From contig QMIT01000001.1 of the NCBI GenBank assembly GCA_024434115.1, positions 1 through 64,000 of the forward strand: 64,000 nt of DNA, in the 5' to 3' direction. Below the pieces are notes generated by a model. The model was given only the letters and a program-made list of their open reading frames with translations. It was not told where the DNA came from and searched no databases. Positions 18,765-26,671 of this stretch are shown here, piece after piece (the first letter of the stretch is position 1; each line of letters starts with the position of its first letter). The position numbers and the translations under genes were made by a program. The stretch comes from Chloroflexota bacterium (GTDB lineage: Bacteria; Chloroflexota; Anaerolineae; Aggregatilineales; J027).

Positions 18765-19238
18765 ATGACATGGCAGCACGTGGTAGATGAGTTTAGAACA
18801 TGGGCAAGGGTCAATTCGCCTTGGGTAGTGCATTTTAACACGGGGTCGTGCAATGGATGTGATATTGAAATCTTGGCAACCCTGACTCCCCGTTATGACG
18901 CCGAGCGTTTTGGGGTCAAGCTCGAGGGCAGCCCACGTCACGCCGATGTGTTGATTTGCACCGGGCCAGTTACACGGCAGGCACGAGATCGCCTGCTGCG
19001 TGTGTATGAGCAGATGCCGGAGCCAAAATTTGTTATTGCGGTGGGGTCATGTGCGATTTCGGGCGGGGTGTTTCAGGGATGTTATAACGTCATCGGGCAT
19101 ATTGATGAGGTGATTCCAGTAGATGTGTATATTCCCGGCTGTCCCCCGCGCCCCGAAGCAATTCTCGACGGTGTGGTGAAGTTGTTGGGCCACCTCAAAA
19201 ACCCGGTGCTTGAAGAAGCCATACAGGAGGCAGGTTGA
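18765..19238 (+). CDS. [NiFe]-hydrogenase group 4 small subunit (NuoB/MbhJ-like)
   Basis: A 157-residue soluble subunit that holds the proximal [4Fe-4S] cluster. The four ligands are visible: Cys29 and Cys32 in NTGSCNGCDIEI, a third in AVGSCAISGGVFQGC and a fourth in DVYIPGCPPRPEAIL. The CxxC spacing of the first pair is the hydrogenase form; complex I NuoB has adjacent Cys-Cys at this place. It would pass electrons from or to the Ni-Fe centre of the large subunit encoded two genes later. Confidence 0.88.
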   Translation: MTWQHVVDEFRTWARVNSPWVVHFNTGSCNGCDIEILATLTPRYDAERFGVKLEGSPRHADVLICTGPVTRQARDRLLRVYEQMPEPKFVIAVGSCAISGGVFQGCYNVIGHIDEVIPVDVYIPGCPPRPEAILDGVVKLLGHLKNPVLEEAIQEAG

Positions 19239-19684
19239 TGGATACGCAAGAGGCGTTAAAAAGTGCCGAAGCATTGCTGACAGGTTATACCAGCACTCGT
19301 CCTGAAGAGAACCGTCTGGATGTGACGCTTGCGCCAGAAAATCTGAGCGGGGTAGTCAGCAATCTAGTCGCCGCACGCTGGGGCTATCTAATGGCGATCA
19401 CCGGGTTAGATCAGGTCACGCAGGATCAGCTTGAAATGCTCTATCATTTTGGCGCGGGGGCGGCAGTCCTGACACTACGAATCTCAGTGCCGCGTACTCC
19501 AATTCCAAGTGTGGAAAGCATTTGTCCCATCATCCCTTATGCCAATGTCTATGAGCGCGAATTGGGCGAAATGTTTGGAGTGGAATTCAGGAACAGCCCT
19601 AACACGGATCGGCTGTTTTTGCCAGATGACTGGTGCAGCGATGTTTATCCGCTCCGTAAAGACGCCGTCCTAAACGAGGAGTGA
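19238..19684 (+). CDS. NuoC/MbhK-like 30-kDa subunit
   Basis: A 148-residue soluble subunit of the hydrogenase module. The C-terminal part ICPIIPYANVYERELGEMFGVEF contains the family motif (W/Y)xERExxDMFGixF, and it ends with LFLPDDWCSDVYPLRKD. The ATG at 19238 overlaps the preceding stop by one base and is seven bases after AGGAGG (19225-19230). An alternative TTG at 19235 adds one residue. It should dock the large subunit. Confidence 0.82.
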   Translation: MDTQEALKSAEALLTGYTSTRPEENRLDVTLAPENLSGVVSNLVAARWGYLMAITGLDQVTQDQLEMLYHFGAGAAVLTLRISVPRTPIPSVESICPIIPYANVYERELGEMFGVEFRNSPNTDRLFLPDDWCSDVYPLRKDAVLNEE

Positions 19685-19685
19685 A

Positions 19686-20876
19686 ATGGATATGGATACT
19701 ACTGTACCGCAGCGTTTTGTCGTACCAATTGGGCCGCAGCATCCCGCCCTCAAAGAACCCGGCCATTTTGAATTTACGGTGGATGGTGAACAAGTGACAG
19801 GGGCATCCGTGCGCTTGGGGTATGCCCATCGCGGCATCGAAAAAGCCACCGAAGGGCGTAACTGGGTACAAAATCTCTACCTCTTGGAGCGCATCTGTGG
19901 CATTTGCTCACATGTCCATGCCACCGCCTACTGCTTGGGTGTGGAAAAATTGGCTGGCGTGACAGCACCCCCCCGTGCCCAAGCCATTCGCGTGGTGGTG
20001 GCCGAATTGGAGCGCGTACACAGTCATCTGCTATGGCTGGGAGTGGCGGCCCATGAAGCGGGATTCGATACCCTCTTTATGTATTCGTGGCGTGACCGCG
20101 AAACCGTCATGGATATTTTGGAGGCCCTGACGGGTAATCGGGTCAATTATTCAGCCAATCTGCTCGGCGGCGTCAAATTTGATCTCACCCCGGAATTGAC
20201 CGATAAGATTTACACGGGGCTTGAGCTTTTGGAGGAGCGTACCCATCAATATGTGGATGTGGTTACGTCGGACGCGACCCTGCTGCAACGGACTCGTGGC
20301 GTGGGCGTGACCACCCGTGAGCAGGCGGAGCAGTTCGGTCTGGTGGGGCCAACCGCGCGGGCATCGGGGGTGGAACGAGATATTCGTGTCGAAGCGCCAT
20401 ATGCCGCCTATCCTGATTTTCCGGTGAAGGTCGTGACAGCCACCGCTGGTGATTTAGAAGCGCGTTTTGTGGTGCGGCTGCAAGAATTATTTGAAGCGTA
20501 TCGCCTCATTCGTGCCGTACTGGAAAAATTACCCCCCGGTGACTTGCAGACCCGGATGCCCCGTAAAATCAAGCCTGCCGAGACCGTTAGTCGGGTCGAA
20601 GCGCCACGAGGAGAGTTGTTTTATTTCATCAAGAGCAACGGCAGCGATCAGCCAGAACGCATCAAGGTGCGAACCCCGACCTTGTGTAATCTGGCCTCGG
20701 TCTGTGAGCTGGCGATAGGCAGCCAACTGGCGGACGTACCGATGATCCTAGCGGGGGTTGATCCATGTTTCTCGTGTAATGATCGCATGGTGACGGTGTA
20801 TTCCGGCGACACGGAACATGCCCAGTGGTCATGGAAACAGTTGCGACAATATGGCATTGATTACTACCGAAGGTGA
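19686..20876 (+). CDS. [NiFe]-hydrogenase group 4 large (catalytic) subunit
   Basis: A 396-residue protein related to NuoD but with both Ni-binding Cys pairs intact: Cys71 and Cys74 in RICGICSHVH, Cys361 and Cys364 in DPCFSCNDR. Complex I subunits lack these pairs, so this is an active-site-bearing hydrogenase. After Arg367 a 29-residue tail (MVTVYSG...) remains. Cleavage between Arg and Met is the mode known for the HycE precursor, and a HycI-like protease gene closes this operon. The enzyme would evolve or oxidise H2 with ferredoxin and couple this to ion pumping. Confidence 0.9.
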   Translation: MDMDTTVPQRFVVPIGPQHPALKEPGHFEFTVDGEQVTGASVRLGYAHRGIEKATEGRNWVQNLYLLERICGICSHVHATAYCLGVEKLAGVTAPPRAQAIRVVVAELERVHSHLLWLGVAAHEAGFDTLFMYSWRDRETVMDILEALTGNRVNYSANLLGGVKFDLTPELTDKIYTGLELLEERTHQYVDVVTSDATLLQRTRGVGVTTREQAEQFGLVGPTARASGVERDIRVEAPYAAYPDFPVKVVTATAGDLEARFVVRLQELFEAYRLIRAVLEKLPPGDLQTRMPRKIKPAETVSRVEAPRGELFYFIKSNGSDQPERIKVRTPTLCNLASVCELAIGSQLADVPMILAGVDPCFSCNDRMVTVYSGDTEHAQWSWKQLRQYGIDYYRR

Positions 20877-20878
20877 AG

Positions 20879-21802
20879 ATGAAGACCATTCAAGATTTGC
20901 TCACGCTGATGTTTTTCCCCGGCGGCTTGTTCGTGCTGGCGCTGGGTATGAGTTATGAGTGGATAGACCGCAAACTGATGGCACGGGTACAAAATCGTGT
21001 TGGCCCGCGTTGGTTTCAACCCTATGCCGATATTGCCAAACTCCTTGTCAAAGAGGAAGTGATTCCGGCAGACAGCAACCGCCTGCTATTCATTGGCTTG
21101 CCCATTTTGGCACTGGCAGGGGCGTTGACCGCCGCACTCTATGTGCCGTTGGCGGGGTTCGACCCATTGTACAGCTTTAAAGGTGATTTGATTGTGGCGC
21201 TCTATCTGTTGAGCCTGCTTACCGTTTGCACTGGACTGGCGGGAGCAAACACAACGGATCGCTTTTCATTGGTAGGGGCGACCCGCACGTTGACCCAATT
21301 GTTTTCGTATGAAGCGCCCTTCCTGTTGGCGATGCTTGGCCCGGCAGTGGCGGCCCGTAGTTGGCAAATCAACGAGATCATCGCGGACGCCGATGGGCAA
21401 TGGCTGTTGATTGTCCAGCCCGTCGGCTTTGTGGTGGCGTTGATTGGATTGCTAGGCAAGCTCGAAATCGCACCATTTAATGCGCCGGAAGCCGAAACCG
21501 AAATCGTTGCGGGGGCGTTGACCGAATACAGCGGACGGGGCTTGGCGCTGTTTCGATTGGGGCGGCATGTTGAACTCGTCGTTGGGCTAACGATGGTGGC
21601 GGCGTTTTACATGGGCGGTGTCAGTGGACTGCCGTTGTTTGTCCTAAAAACGCTCTTACTGCTTCTCATTCTAGTAGGGATTCAATCACTGGTGGCCCGT
21701 TTACGGATTGATCAGACGGTTGGGTTGTGGTGGCGCTGGGGCGTACTGTTGGTGTTGGCTCAATGGCTGGTACTGGTTATCTGGGAAGGAGTACAGGCAT
21801 GA
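20879..21802 (+). CDS. NuoH/MbhM-like membrane subunit
   Basis: A 307-residue protein with about eight membrane helices. It contains RKLMARVQNRVGPRWFQPYADIAKLLVKE, the canonical NuoH motif near residue 30-60, and the loop LEIAPFNAPEAETEIVAGALTEYSG near residue 200 with its acidic cluster. This subunit anchors the hydrophilic hydrogenase arm to the membrane. The ATG at 20879 follows AAGG at 20870-20873. Its stop overlaps the ferredoxin-like gene start (ATGA). Confidence 0.88.
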   Translation: MKTIQDLLTLMFFPGGLFVLALGMSYEWIDRKLMARVQNRVGPRWFQPYADIAKLLVKEEVIPADSNRLLFIGLPILALAGALTAALYVPLAGFDPLYSFKGDLIVALYLLSLLTVCTGLAGANTTDRFSLVGATRTLTQLFSYEAPFLLAMLGPAVAARSWQINEIIADADGQWLLIVQPVGFVVALIGLLGKLEIAPFNAPEAETEIVAGALTEYSGRGLALFRLGRHVELVVGLTMVAAFYMGGVSGLPLFVLKTLLLLLILVGIQSLVARLRIDQTVGLWWRWGVLLVLAQWLVLVIWEGVQA

Positions 21803-22224
21803 AACGTCATACCCTGCTGCAAGATGCTCTTCGTTCGCTTTTTCGGCGGGCCGCTACACAGCGTTATCCAATCGAACGAACACCCACGCCGGAACGCTTA
21901 CGTGGCACGCTTCATTGGACCCCAGATGGTTGTACCGGATGTTGTTTATGTAGCAAAGAATGTCCAGCCAATGCGATTGAGATTATCACGATTGACAAGA
22001 CCGCCAAGCAGTTTGTAGCATGTTATCACGCGGATCGCTGCATCTATTGTGGGCAGTGTGTGGTCAATTGTCGTTTTAGCTGCCTAACGATGTCGCCTGA
22101 GGAATGGGAGAATGCCGCGCTCCATAAACAGGCTTTTACGGTCTATTATGGAGATGCACCCAATGTCGAACGAGTCTTGGAAGGATTTGTTTCACAAGAT
22201 TCTGCATCCAACTCTCCCGCCTGA
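21799..22224 (+). CDS. Ferredoxin-like 2x[4Fe-4S] subunit (NuoI/MbhN-like)
   Basis: A 141-residue iron-sulfur protein. Two cluster motifs are clear: CTGCCLCSKECP (residues about 45-56) and CIYCGQCVVNCR (about 83-94). It would link external ferredoxin to the proximal cluster of the small subunit. The start ATG 21799 overlaps the previous stop by four bases. The last 60 bases overlap the protease gene in another frame. Confidence 0.88.
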   Translation: MKRHTLLQDALRSLFRRAATQRYPIERTPTPERLRGTLHWTPDGCTGCCLCSKECPANAIEIITIDKTAKQFVACYHADRCIYCGQCVVNCRFSCLTMSPEEWENAALHKQAFTVYYGDAPNVERVLEGFVSQDSASNSPA

Positions 22225-22687
22225 CCATCCACTGAAAACCGCGATTGTGGGGATTGGGAATGTACTTTGCCGCGATGACGGGGTGGGGGAACTGATTGCC
22301 ACACGCCTGTCAGCGCGGTTGGTGGGATGCGACACTGTTCAGATCATTGCTGCCGGGATAGCCCCTGAAAGCTGTACGGGGCTGCTCCGGCGATTTGAAC
22401 CCGATTTGGTCATTCTCATAGATAGTGCGAATTTTGATGCACTGCCGGGCACGGTGCGATGGATAGTGCCTGAAGATATTGAGGGCGTCAGTGCCTCTAC
22501 CCATACCTTGCCACTTTCCCTGTTGGTAAGTTATCTCGCAACGAGCCTCCAATGCTACATCGGTTTACTGGCTATCCAACCCTTTGATGTATCATTGGGG
22601 GAGGGTATTTCGTTGCCTGTTCAAATTGCGGCAGATGCGCTTATTGAAGAACTTGTGGAGGCTTTGCATCCAGACACGCCCGGTTAG
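22163..22687 (+). CDS. Hydrogenase maturation endopeptidase (HycI/HyaD family)
   Basis: A 174-residue protease that trims the large-subunit C-terminus after nickel insertion. It has the family start TAIVGIGNVLCRDDGVGELIA, where the Asp/Glu residue of GxGNxLxxDDGxG binds nickel, the second acidic ligand in LVILIDSANFDALPG, and the His in STHTLPLSLL. The ATG at 22163 has GGAG nine bases upstream; an ATG at 22154 is also in frame. It overlaps the ferredoxin-like gene. No hypABCDEF genes are in the window. Confidence 0.85.
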   Translation: MSNESWKDLFHKILHPTLPPDHPLKTAIVGIGNVLCRDDGVGELIATRLSARLVGCDTVQIIAAGIAPESCTGLLRRFEPDLVILIDSANFDALPGTVRWIVPEDIEGVSASTHTLPLSLLVSYLATSLQCYIGLLAIQPFDVSLGEGISLPVQIAADALIEELVEALHPDTPG

Positions 22688-22786
22688 AAAGTAGCCTGCC
22701 AACGCATTTTCACCACCCGGAAGCCTTGCTCCTCGATCAATCGAACCCCATTTTCCTCCTCTGCAATCTACAAAATTTGCCCCTCA

Positions 22787-22814
22787 TTGACAAAAATAAG
22801 CGGCGTGGTACAAT
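22787..22814 (+). promoter_or_regulatory. Promoter of the MarR gene
   Basis: TTGACA (22787-22792), a 16-base spacer, then TACAAT (22809-22814). The start point would lie near 22821, inside the palindromes described next. Confidence 0.6.
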
Positions 22815-22819
22815 ATTAG

Positions 22820-22864
22820 TACGACTATCGTAGTATTTGAAGATCGTACAATTCGTACTTCGTA
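22820..22864 (+). promoter_or_regulatory. Probable MarR operator cluster
   Basis: TACGACTATCGTA (22820-22832) is an inverted repeat with 5-base arms, and the stretch 22846-22864 contains three GTAC units (GTAC-AATTC-GTAC-TTC-GTAC). The repeated TACGA/TCGTA and GTAC elements sit between promoter and coding region, as expected for autorepression by the MarR protein. Confidence 0.55.
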
Positions 22865-22886
22865 CATAGGAAAGCATGAGTGAAAA

Positions 22887-23345
22887 ATGCCCACCGGAGA
22901 AGAGACATCACCTTCGTCTACCCAAGTAGAAGTGATCAGTGATTTATTGCACCAAATCACTTGGGGTATTCGGCTGGATCAACTTGGTACATGGTCAAAA
23001 GCGTTGCGTGGCATGGCGCAACTTGATTTACATATTCTCAAACTCATCGCCGAACGGCCCGATATTATTTTGAAGGAGATATGCAGTGAACTTCATATTC
23101 CCAATAGCACCCTTACCAGCGCAATCAATCGTTTGGAGGAGCGAGGATTGCTGAACCGAGTGATTAGTCATCGGGACCGCCGTTCCTATGGGTTAGCATT
23201 GACGACCAAAGGTTGGGAGATTAAGGCCGAACATGATCGGGTGGATCAAATGATTGCCACTAAGGTGATTCAGGCTTTGGAAGGGGATGAGGAAGTAACG
23301 ACCCTGACAACCCTCCTGAACAAGATTGTGCAGCGTTTTGAGTAA
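22887..23345 (+). CDS. MarR family transcriptional regulator
   Basis: A 152-residue winged-helix regulator. The helix-turn-helix reads KEICSELHIPNSTLTSAINRLEERGLLNR (residues about 67-95), followed by the wing HRDRRSYGLALTTKG. A short competing ORF starts at the better-placed ATG 22876 (after AGGAAAG) and stops at 22930, so the start or translation control of this gene is not certain. It precedes an ABC-type efflux or lipoprotein-release pair, which it probably represses until a ligand binds. Confidence 0.85.
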   Translation: MPTGEETSPSSTQVEVISDLLHQITWGIRLDQLGTWSKALRGMAQLDLHILKLIAERPDIILKEICSELHIPNSTLTSAINRLEERGLLNRVISHRDRRSYGLALTTKGWEIKAEHDRVDQMIATKVIQALEGDEEVTTLTTLLNKIVQRFE

Positions 23346-23427
23346 AGCAGTTTTTATTTAGAGAGAAAATCCCCACATCGCCGCTATCTCAACTGCCACC
23401 GGGGAGTATCCAGATGGAGGTAGCGCC

Positions 23428-24132
23428 ATGATAGTGCTAAAGCATGTGTCCAAGAAATATCAGATGGGCGCCGTGACCGTTACGGCCCTAAATGATGTGT
23501 CATTGAATATCGAAGAGGGCGAATTTGTAGTGGTCTTGGGGCCATCAGGCAGCGGCAAAACAACCCTTCTTAATATGATCAGCGCCCTAGACACACCCAC
23601 TGAGGGTATTATTACCGTCGCTGATCAAGACATCACCGCCATGAGTCGCTTAAAACAATTTGACTTCCGACGTAACACGGTCAGTTTTATCTTCCAAAGC
23701 TTCAACCTCTTCCCCAGCCTAACCGCCGAGGAAAATGTCCAATTTGTACTCGATATGCACTACAAACGGGGTGTTCAACCTACTGCGCGGGCGGTACTCG
23801 ACAGTGTGGGTCTCGGCCTCCGCTATCACCATTTCCCGCATGAATTATCCGGTGGTGAACAGCAGCGGGTGGCAATTGCACGGGCGCTGGCGACTGGCAA
23901 TCCTGTTTTGTTAGCCGATGAGCCGACGGGTGAATTGGATTTCAAGACGGGCGTCCAGATTTTGCAGCTCTTACGATCCCAAGCAGGCAACGGGCGAACG
24001 GTACTCGTTGTGACGCACAACCGGGAAATCTCTCGGATTGCGGATCGTGTGATTGAGTTGAGCAGTGGCGAAATTGTGCGAGATGGTGCGCCAGAAGCAG
24101 GTAAAGCGCCCATTGCTGAGTTGCATTGGTAA
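23428..24132 (+). CDS. ABC transporter ATP-binding protein (LolD/MacB type)
   Basis: A 234-residue ATPase with Walker A GPSGSGKTT (residues about 37-45), Q-loop SFIFQSFNLFPSLTAEENV, signature LSGGEQQRVAIARAL and Walker B VLLADEPTGELD, the pattern of the LolD/MacB/FtsE branch. It precedes the FtsX-type permease gene by ten bases and both probably belong to the MarR regulon. Export of a drug, peptide or lipid is likely; the substrate is unknown. Confidence 0.9.
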   Translation: MIVLKHVSKKYQMGAVTVTALNDVSLNIEEGEFVVVLGPSGSGKTTLLNMISALDTPTEGIITVADQDITAMSRLKQFDFRRNTVSFIFQSFNLFPSLTAEENVQFVLDMHYKRGVQPTARAVLDSVGLGLRYHHFPHELSGGEQQRVAIARALATGNPVLLADEPTGELDFKTGVQILQLLRSQAGNGRTVLVVTHNREISRIADRVIELSSGEIVRDGAPEAGKAPIAELHW

Positions 24133-24142
24133 AGGGGGTGAA

Positions 24143-26602
24143 ATGATGAACCTCAAATTTTGGCTTAAATGGTCTTATCGTGACGCCAGAGAACGCTGGT
24201 TACAGGTGCTGGCGATTGCCGTGATTCTCGCCTTGGGTACGGGGGTCTACAGTGCTTTTGGCAAGCAAAAAGAATGGCGCATCGAATCGCTGGATAAAAG
24301 TATGGCGATGCTTGCTATGTACGACCTCCAATTGGAACTGACGGAGGGAAGTTATCTCGAAAGCGCCGCGCTCGAATCAGCACTGGCGGATGTTGAAGGG
24401 GTCAGGGTGGTTGAAACACGCTTATTGGTTCCAACCCTTGTGGATGCTTCCAAAGAGGGTGAAACGATCCTCTATCCGGGTCGGCTCATTGGTGTGGACC
24501 TGTCGGACGGCGGCCCGCATATCAGCAGATTAAACATAACGGAAGGCTCAGGGTTAACCGAAGCCGATGCGGGTACGAACAAAGTCATTATGGACTATCT
24601 ATTCACCAACTACCGCAAATTGTCACCGGGGGATAGCGTCAAAATCGCCGGGGACATTGAACTGGATTTTGTTGGGCGTGGTCAAATCCCCGAAAACATG
24701 ATGATCATACCGGGTACGGGCGGTTTCATGGAAAACGAAAACACGTTTGCCGTGATGTATATGTCGCGTGATACAGTTCAACAGATCAGTGGACGCGAGG
24801 GGCTAATCAACAATGCTGTCTTTCTATTGGATAAGGGCGCCGACCCTGATGCCGTGATCCACGACATCAAGCAGGTAATGGCGGCCCAATTTGCCGATAC
24901 GGGCTTCAACCTGACCAAAAAGGAAGACGATCAGGTTTACAACGCGATGTATACAGACGCTCGAGGCGATCAACGTTTTTGGAACATCGTCGCGGGGCTG
25001 TTCCTTATCGGGGCGGCAATGGCAACGTTCAACCTCGCGGGTCGTATTGTAGAATCGCAGCGCCGCCAAATTGGGATCGGCATGGCATTGGGTATCAAGC
25101 GGCATTGGCTGGCTTTGCGCCCAATCCTATTGGGTCTGCAAATCGCGGCGGTGGGAACTATTTTGGGGTTGGGATTCAGCTATCTATTCGGGCAAGCGCT
25201 TCTAGGAATCTTCAAGGACTTTTACCCGCTTCCCTATTGGGGCAGGCTCTTCTATATTGAGAGCTATCTCAGAGCGTCTGTTCTGGGGGTGATGGTGCCC
25301 ATCATTGCCACGCTGTTTCCGGTTTGGCGGGCTGTGCGAGTCCAGCCAGTGGACGCCATTCAGACAGGTTATCTGGTGGCAAAAGGGGGTGGCCTATCCT
25401 ATTTAATGGAATATGTTCCTCTCCCCGGCAAGAGTTATATGCAAATGCCATTCCGCAATATTCTGCGTTCCCCGTGGCGCAGCTTAATGACGATACTCGG
25501 TGTCTCAATTGCCATTATGCTCTTGGTGGCGATGGCGGGCCTGTTGGATACCTTCAATCGCACGATTCTCCGGGGCAGTAGCTTTTATACGGAGTCCTAT
25601 CCTGATCGGTTGGACGTGGTGCTGGATAATTTCTATCCGATCACTAGCCAACATATCTCCGACTTGCAGCAGCTTGAACAAGACGGGCGGCCTCTGTTTA
25701 GTAAAGTGGATATAGGCCTCGTCATAGCGGGTGAATACGTCAATTCGGATGATGAGGAAATGTTGGCGGTGATTGGGTTATATGACCCCACTACTGCCTT
25801 GTGGCAGCCGACGCTGGAGGAAGGTAATTTGCCTGATGGTGAACGTGGTATCGTCATTTCCGAAAAAGCGGCCCAAGACCTCGGTGTAGAGGTGGGCGAA
25901 ACGGTTCGGATTTCCCTGCCCGTGCGAGAAGGCTTGCTGTCCTACCGCATGGAGGAAATGGATATTCCAGTGATCGGTATTCACGACAATCCGTTACGGA
26001 TGCAGGCCTATATGAGTATGAATCAAGCCGAATTGATGAACATGGCGGGTCTGGCAAACACCGTGACCCTCTATCCAGCCGAGGGCGTCACCACGGCCCA
26101 AATGCGGCGCGTGATGTTTGCCCAACCGGGTGTTGTATCCGTTCAGGCCGTTAAGGATATTGCCCAAAGTTTTGAGGAGTCTATCGAAATCTTTAATACG
26201 GTGCTCGTCATGATTCAAGGGGTCGTCGTGCTACTGGCGTTTCTCATCGCCTTCAATTCCACCACCATCAATGTGGACGAACGGATGCGCGAGATTGCCA
26301 CCATGTTTGCCTTTGGGTTGCGTATCCGCACTGTCACCCGGATGCAGGTCGTCGAAAATATCGTCACCGGGCTATTCGGTACGATTTTAGGCGTTGTTTT
26401 CGGCTATATGGTGATTGTCTGGATGATGGAAAGCCAAATCAAAGACATGGTACCGGACATCCAGTTTAATGTGTATATTGCCTCCGGGACGCTGTTGACA
26501 GCGGCGGTGTTAGGTATTCTCGTGGTCGGGCTAACACCCTTGTTGAGCATTCGTAAGATGCTCCGAATGGATATTCCTTCCACGCTGCGGGTCATGGAAT
26601 AG
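24143..26602 (+). CDS. ABC transporter permease with two FtsX domains
   Basis: An 819-residue permease. A cytoplasmic start and first membrane helix (VLAIAVILALGTGVYSAFG) are followed by a large extracytoplasmic domain (about 45-290), three helices of the first FtsX domain (about 290-410), a fourth helix after FRNILRSPWRSLMTILGVSIA (about 450-475), a second extracytoplasmic domain, and a final FtsX domain (about 690-810). The ATG at 24143 follows GGGGGTG by a short spacer; longer in-frame ORFs overlap the ATPase gene. It pairs with the preceding ATPase as a MacB-like system. Confidence 0.88.
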   Translation: MMNLKFWLKWSYRDARERWLQVLAIAVILALGTGVYSAFGKQKEWRIESLDKSMAMLAMYDLQLELTEGSYLESAALESALADVEGVRVVETRLLVPTLVDASKEGETILYPGRLIGVDLSDGGPHISRLNITEGSGLTEADAGTNKVIMDYLFTNYRKLSPGDSVKIAGDIELDFVGRGQIPENMMIIPGTGGFMENENTFAVMYMSRDTVQQISGREGLINNAVFLLDKGADPDAVIHDIKQVMAAQFADTGFNLTKKEDDQVYNAMYTDARGDQRFWNIVAGLFLIGAAMATFNLAGRIVESQRRQIGIGMALGIKRHWLALRPILLGLQIAAVGTILGLGFSYLFGQALLGIFKDFYPLPYWGRLFYIESYLRASVLGVMVPIIATLFPVWRAVRVQPVDAIQTGYLVAKGGGLSYLMEYVPLPGKSYMQMPFRNILRSPWRSLMTILGVSIAIMLLVAMAGLLDTFNRTILRGSSFYTESYPDRLDVVLDNFYPITSQHISDLQQLEQDGRPLFSKVDIGLVIAGEYVNSDDEEMLAVIGLYDPTTALWQPTLEEGNLPDGERGIVISEKAAQDLGVEVGETVRISLPVREGLLSYRMEEMDIPVIGIHDNPLRMQAYMSMNQAELMNMAGLANTVTLYPAEGVTTAQMRRVMFAQPGVVSVQAVKDIAQSFEESIEIFNTVLVMIQGVVVLLAFLIAFNSTTINVDERMREIATMFAFGLRIRTVTRMQVVENIVTGLFGTILGVVFGYMVIVWMMESQIKDMVPDIQFNVYIASGTLLTAAVLGILVVGLTPLLSIRKMLRMDIPSTLRVME

Positions 26603-26610
26603 GGCTTTCA

Positions 26611-26631
26611 TGGGGGAGACAACCTCCCCCA
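26611..26631. terminator. Symmetric hairpin between convergent genes
   Basis: TGGGGGAG (26611-26618), loop ACAAC, CTCCCCCA (26624-26631), a perfect 8-bp GC-rich stem. No long T-run follows on either strand. Its place between the convergent permease and sat genes suggests a shared weak terminator or 3' end stabiliser. Confidence 0.5.
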
Positions 26632-26671
26632 ATCGCCAAAAAACACTTCAACAGTCAATTTTCGCGCCGAT

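Noticed and set aside
14332-22224. Reading the operon as respiratory complex I
   Set aside because: The NuoD-like subunit has both Ni-binding CxxC pairs, the NuoB-like subunit has CxxC, and a hydrogenase protease gene closes the operon; NuoE/F/G are absent.
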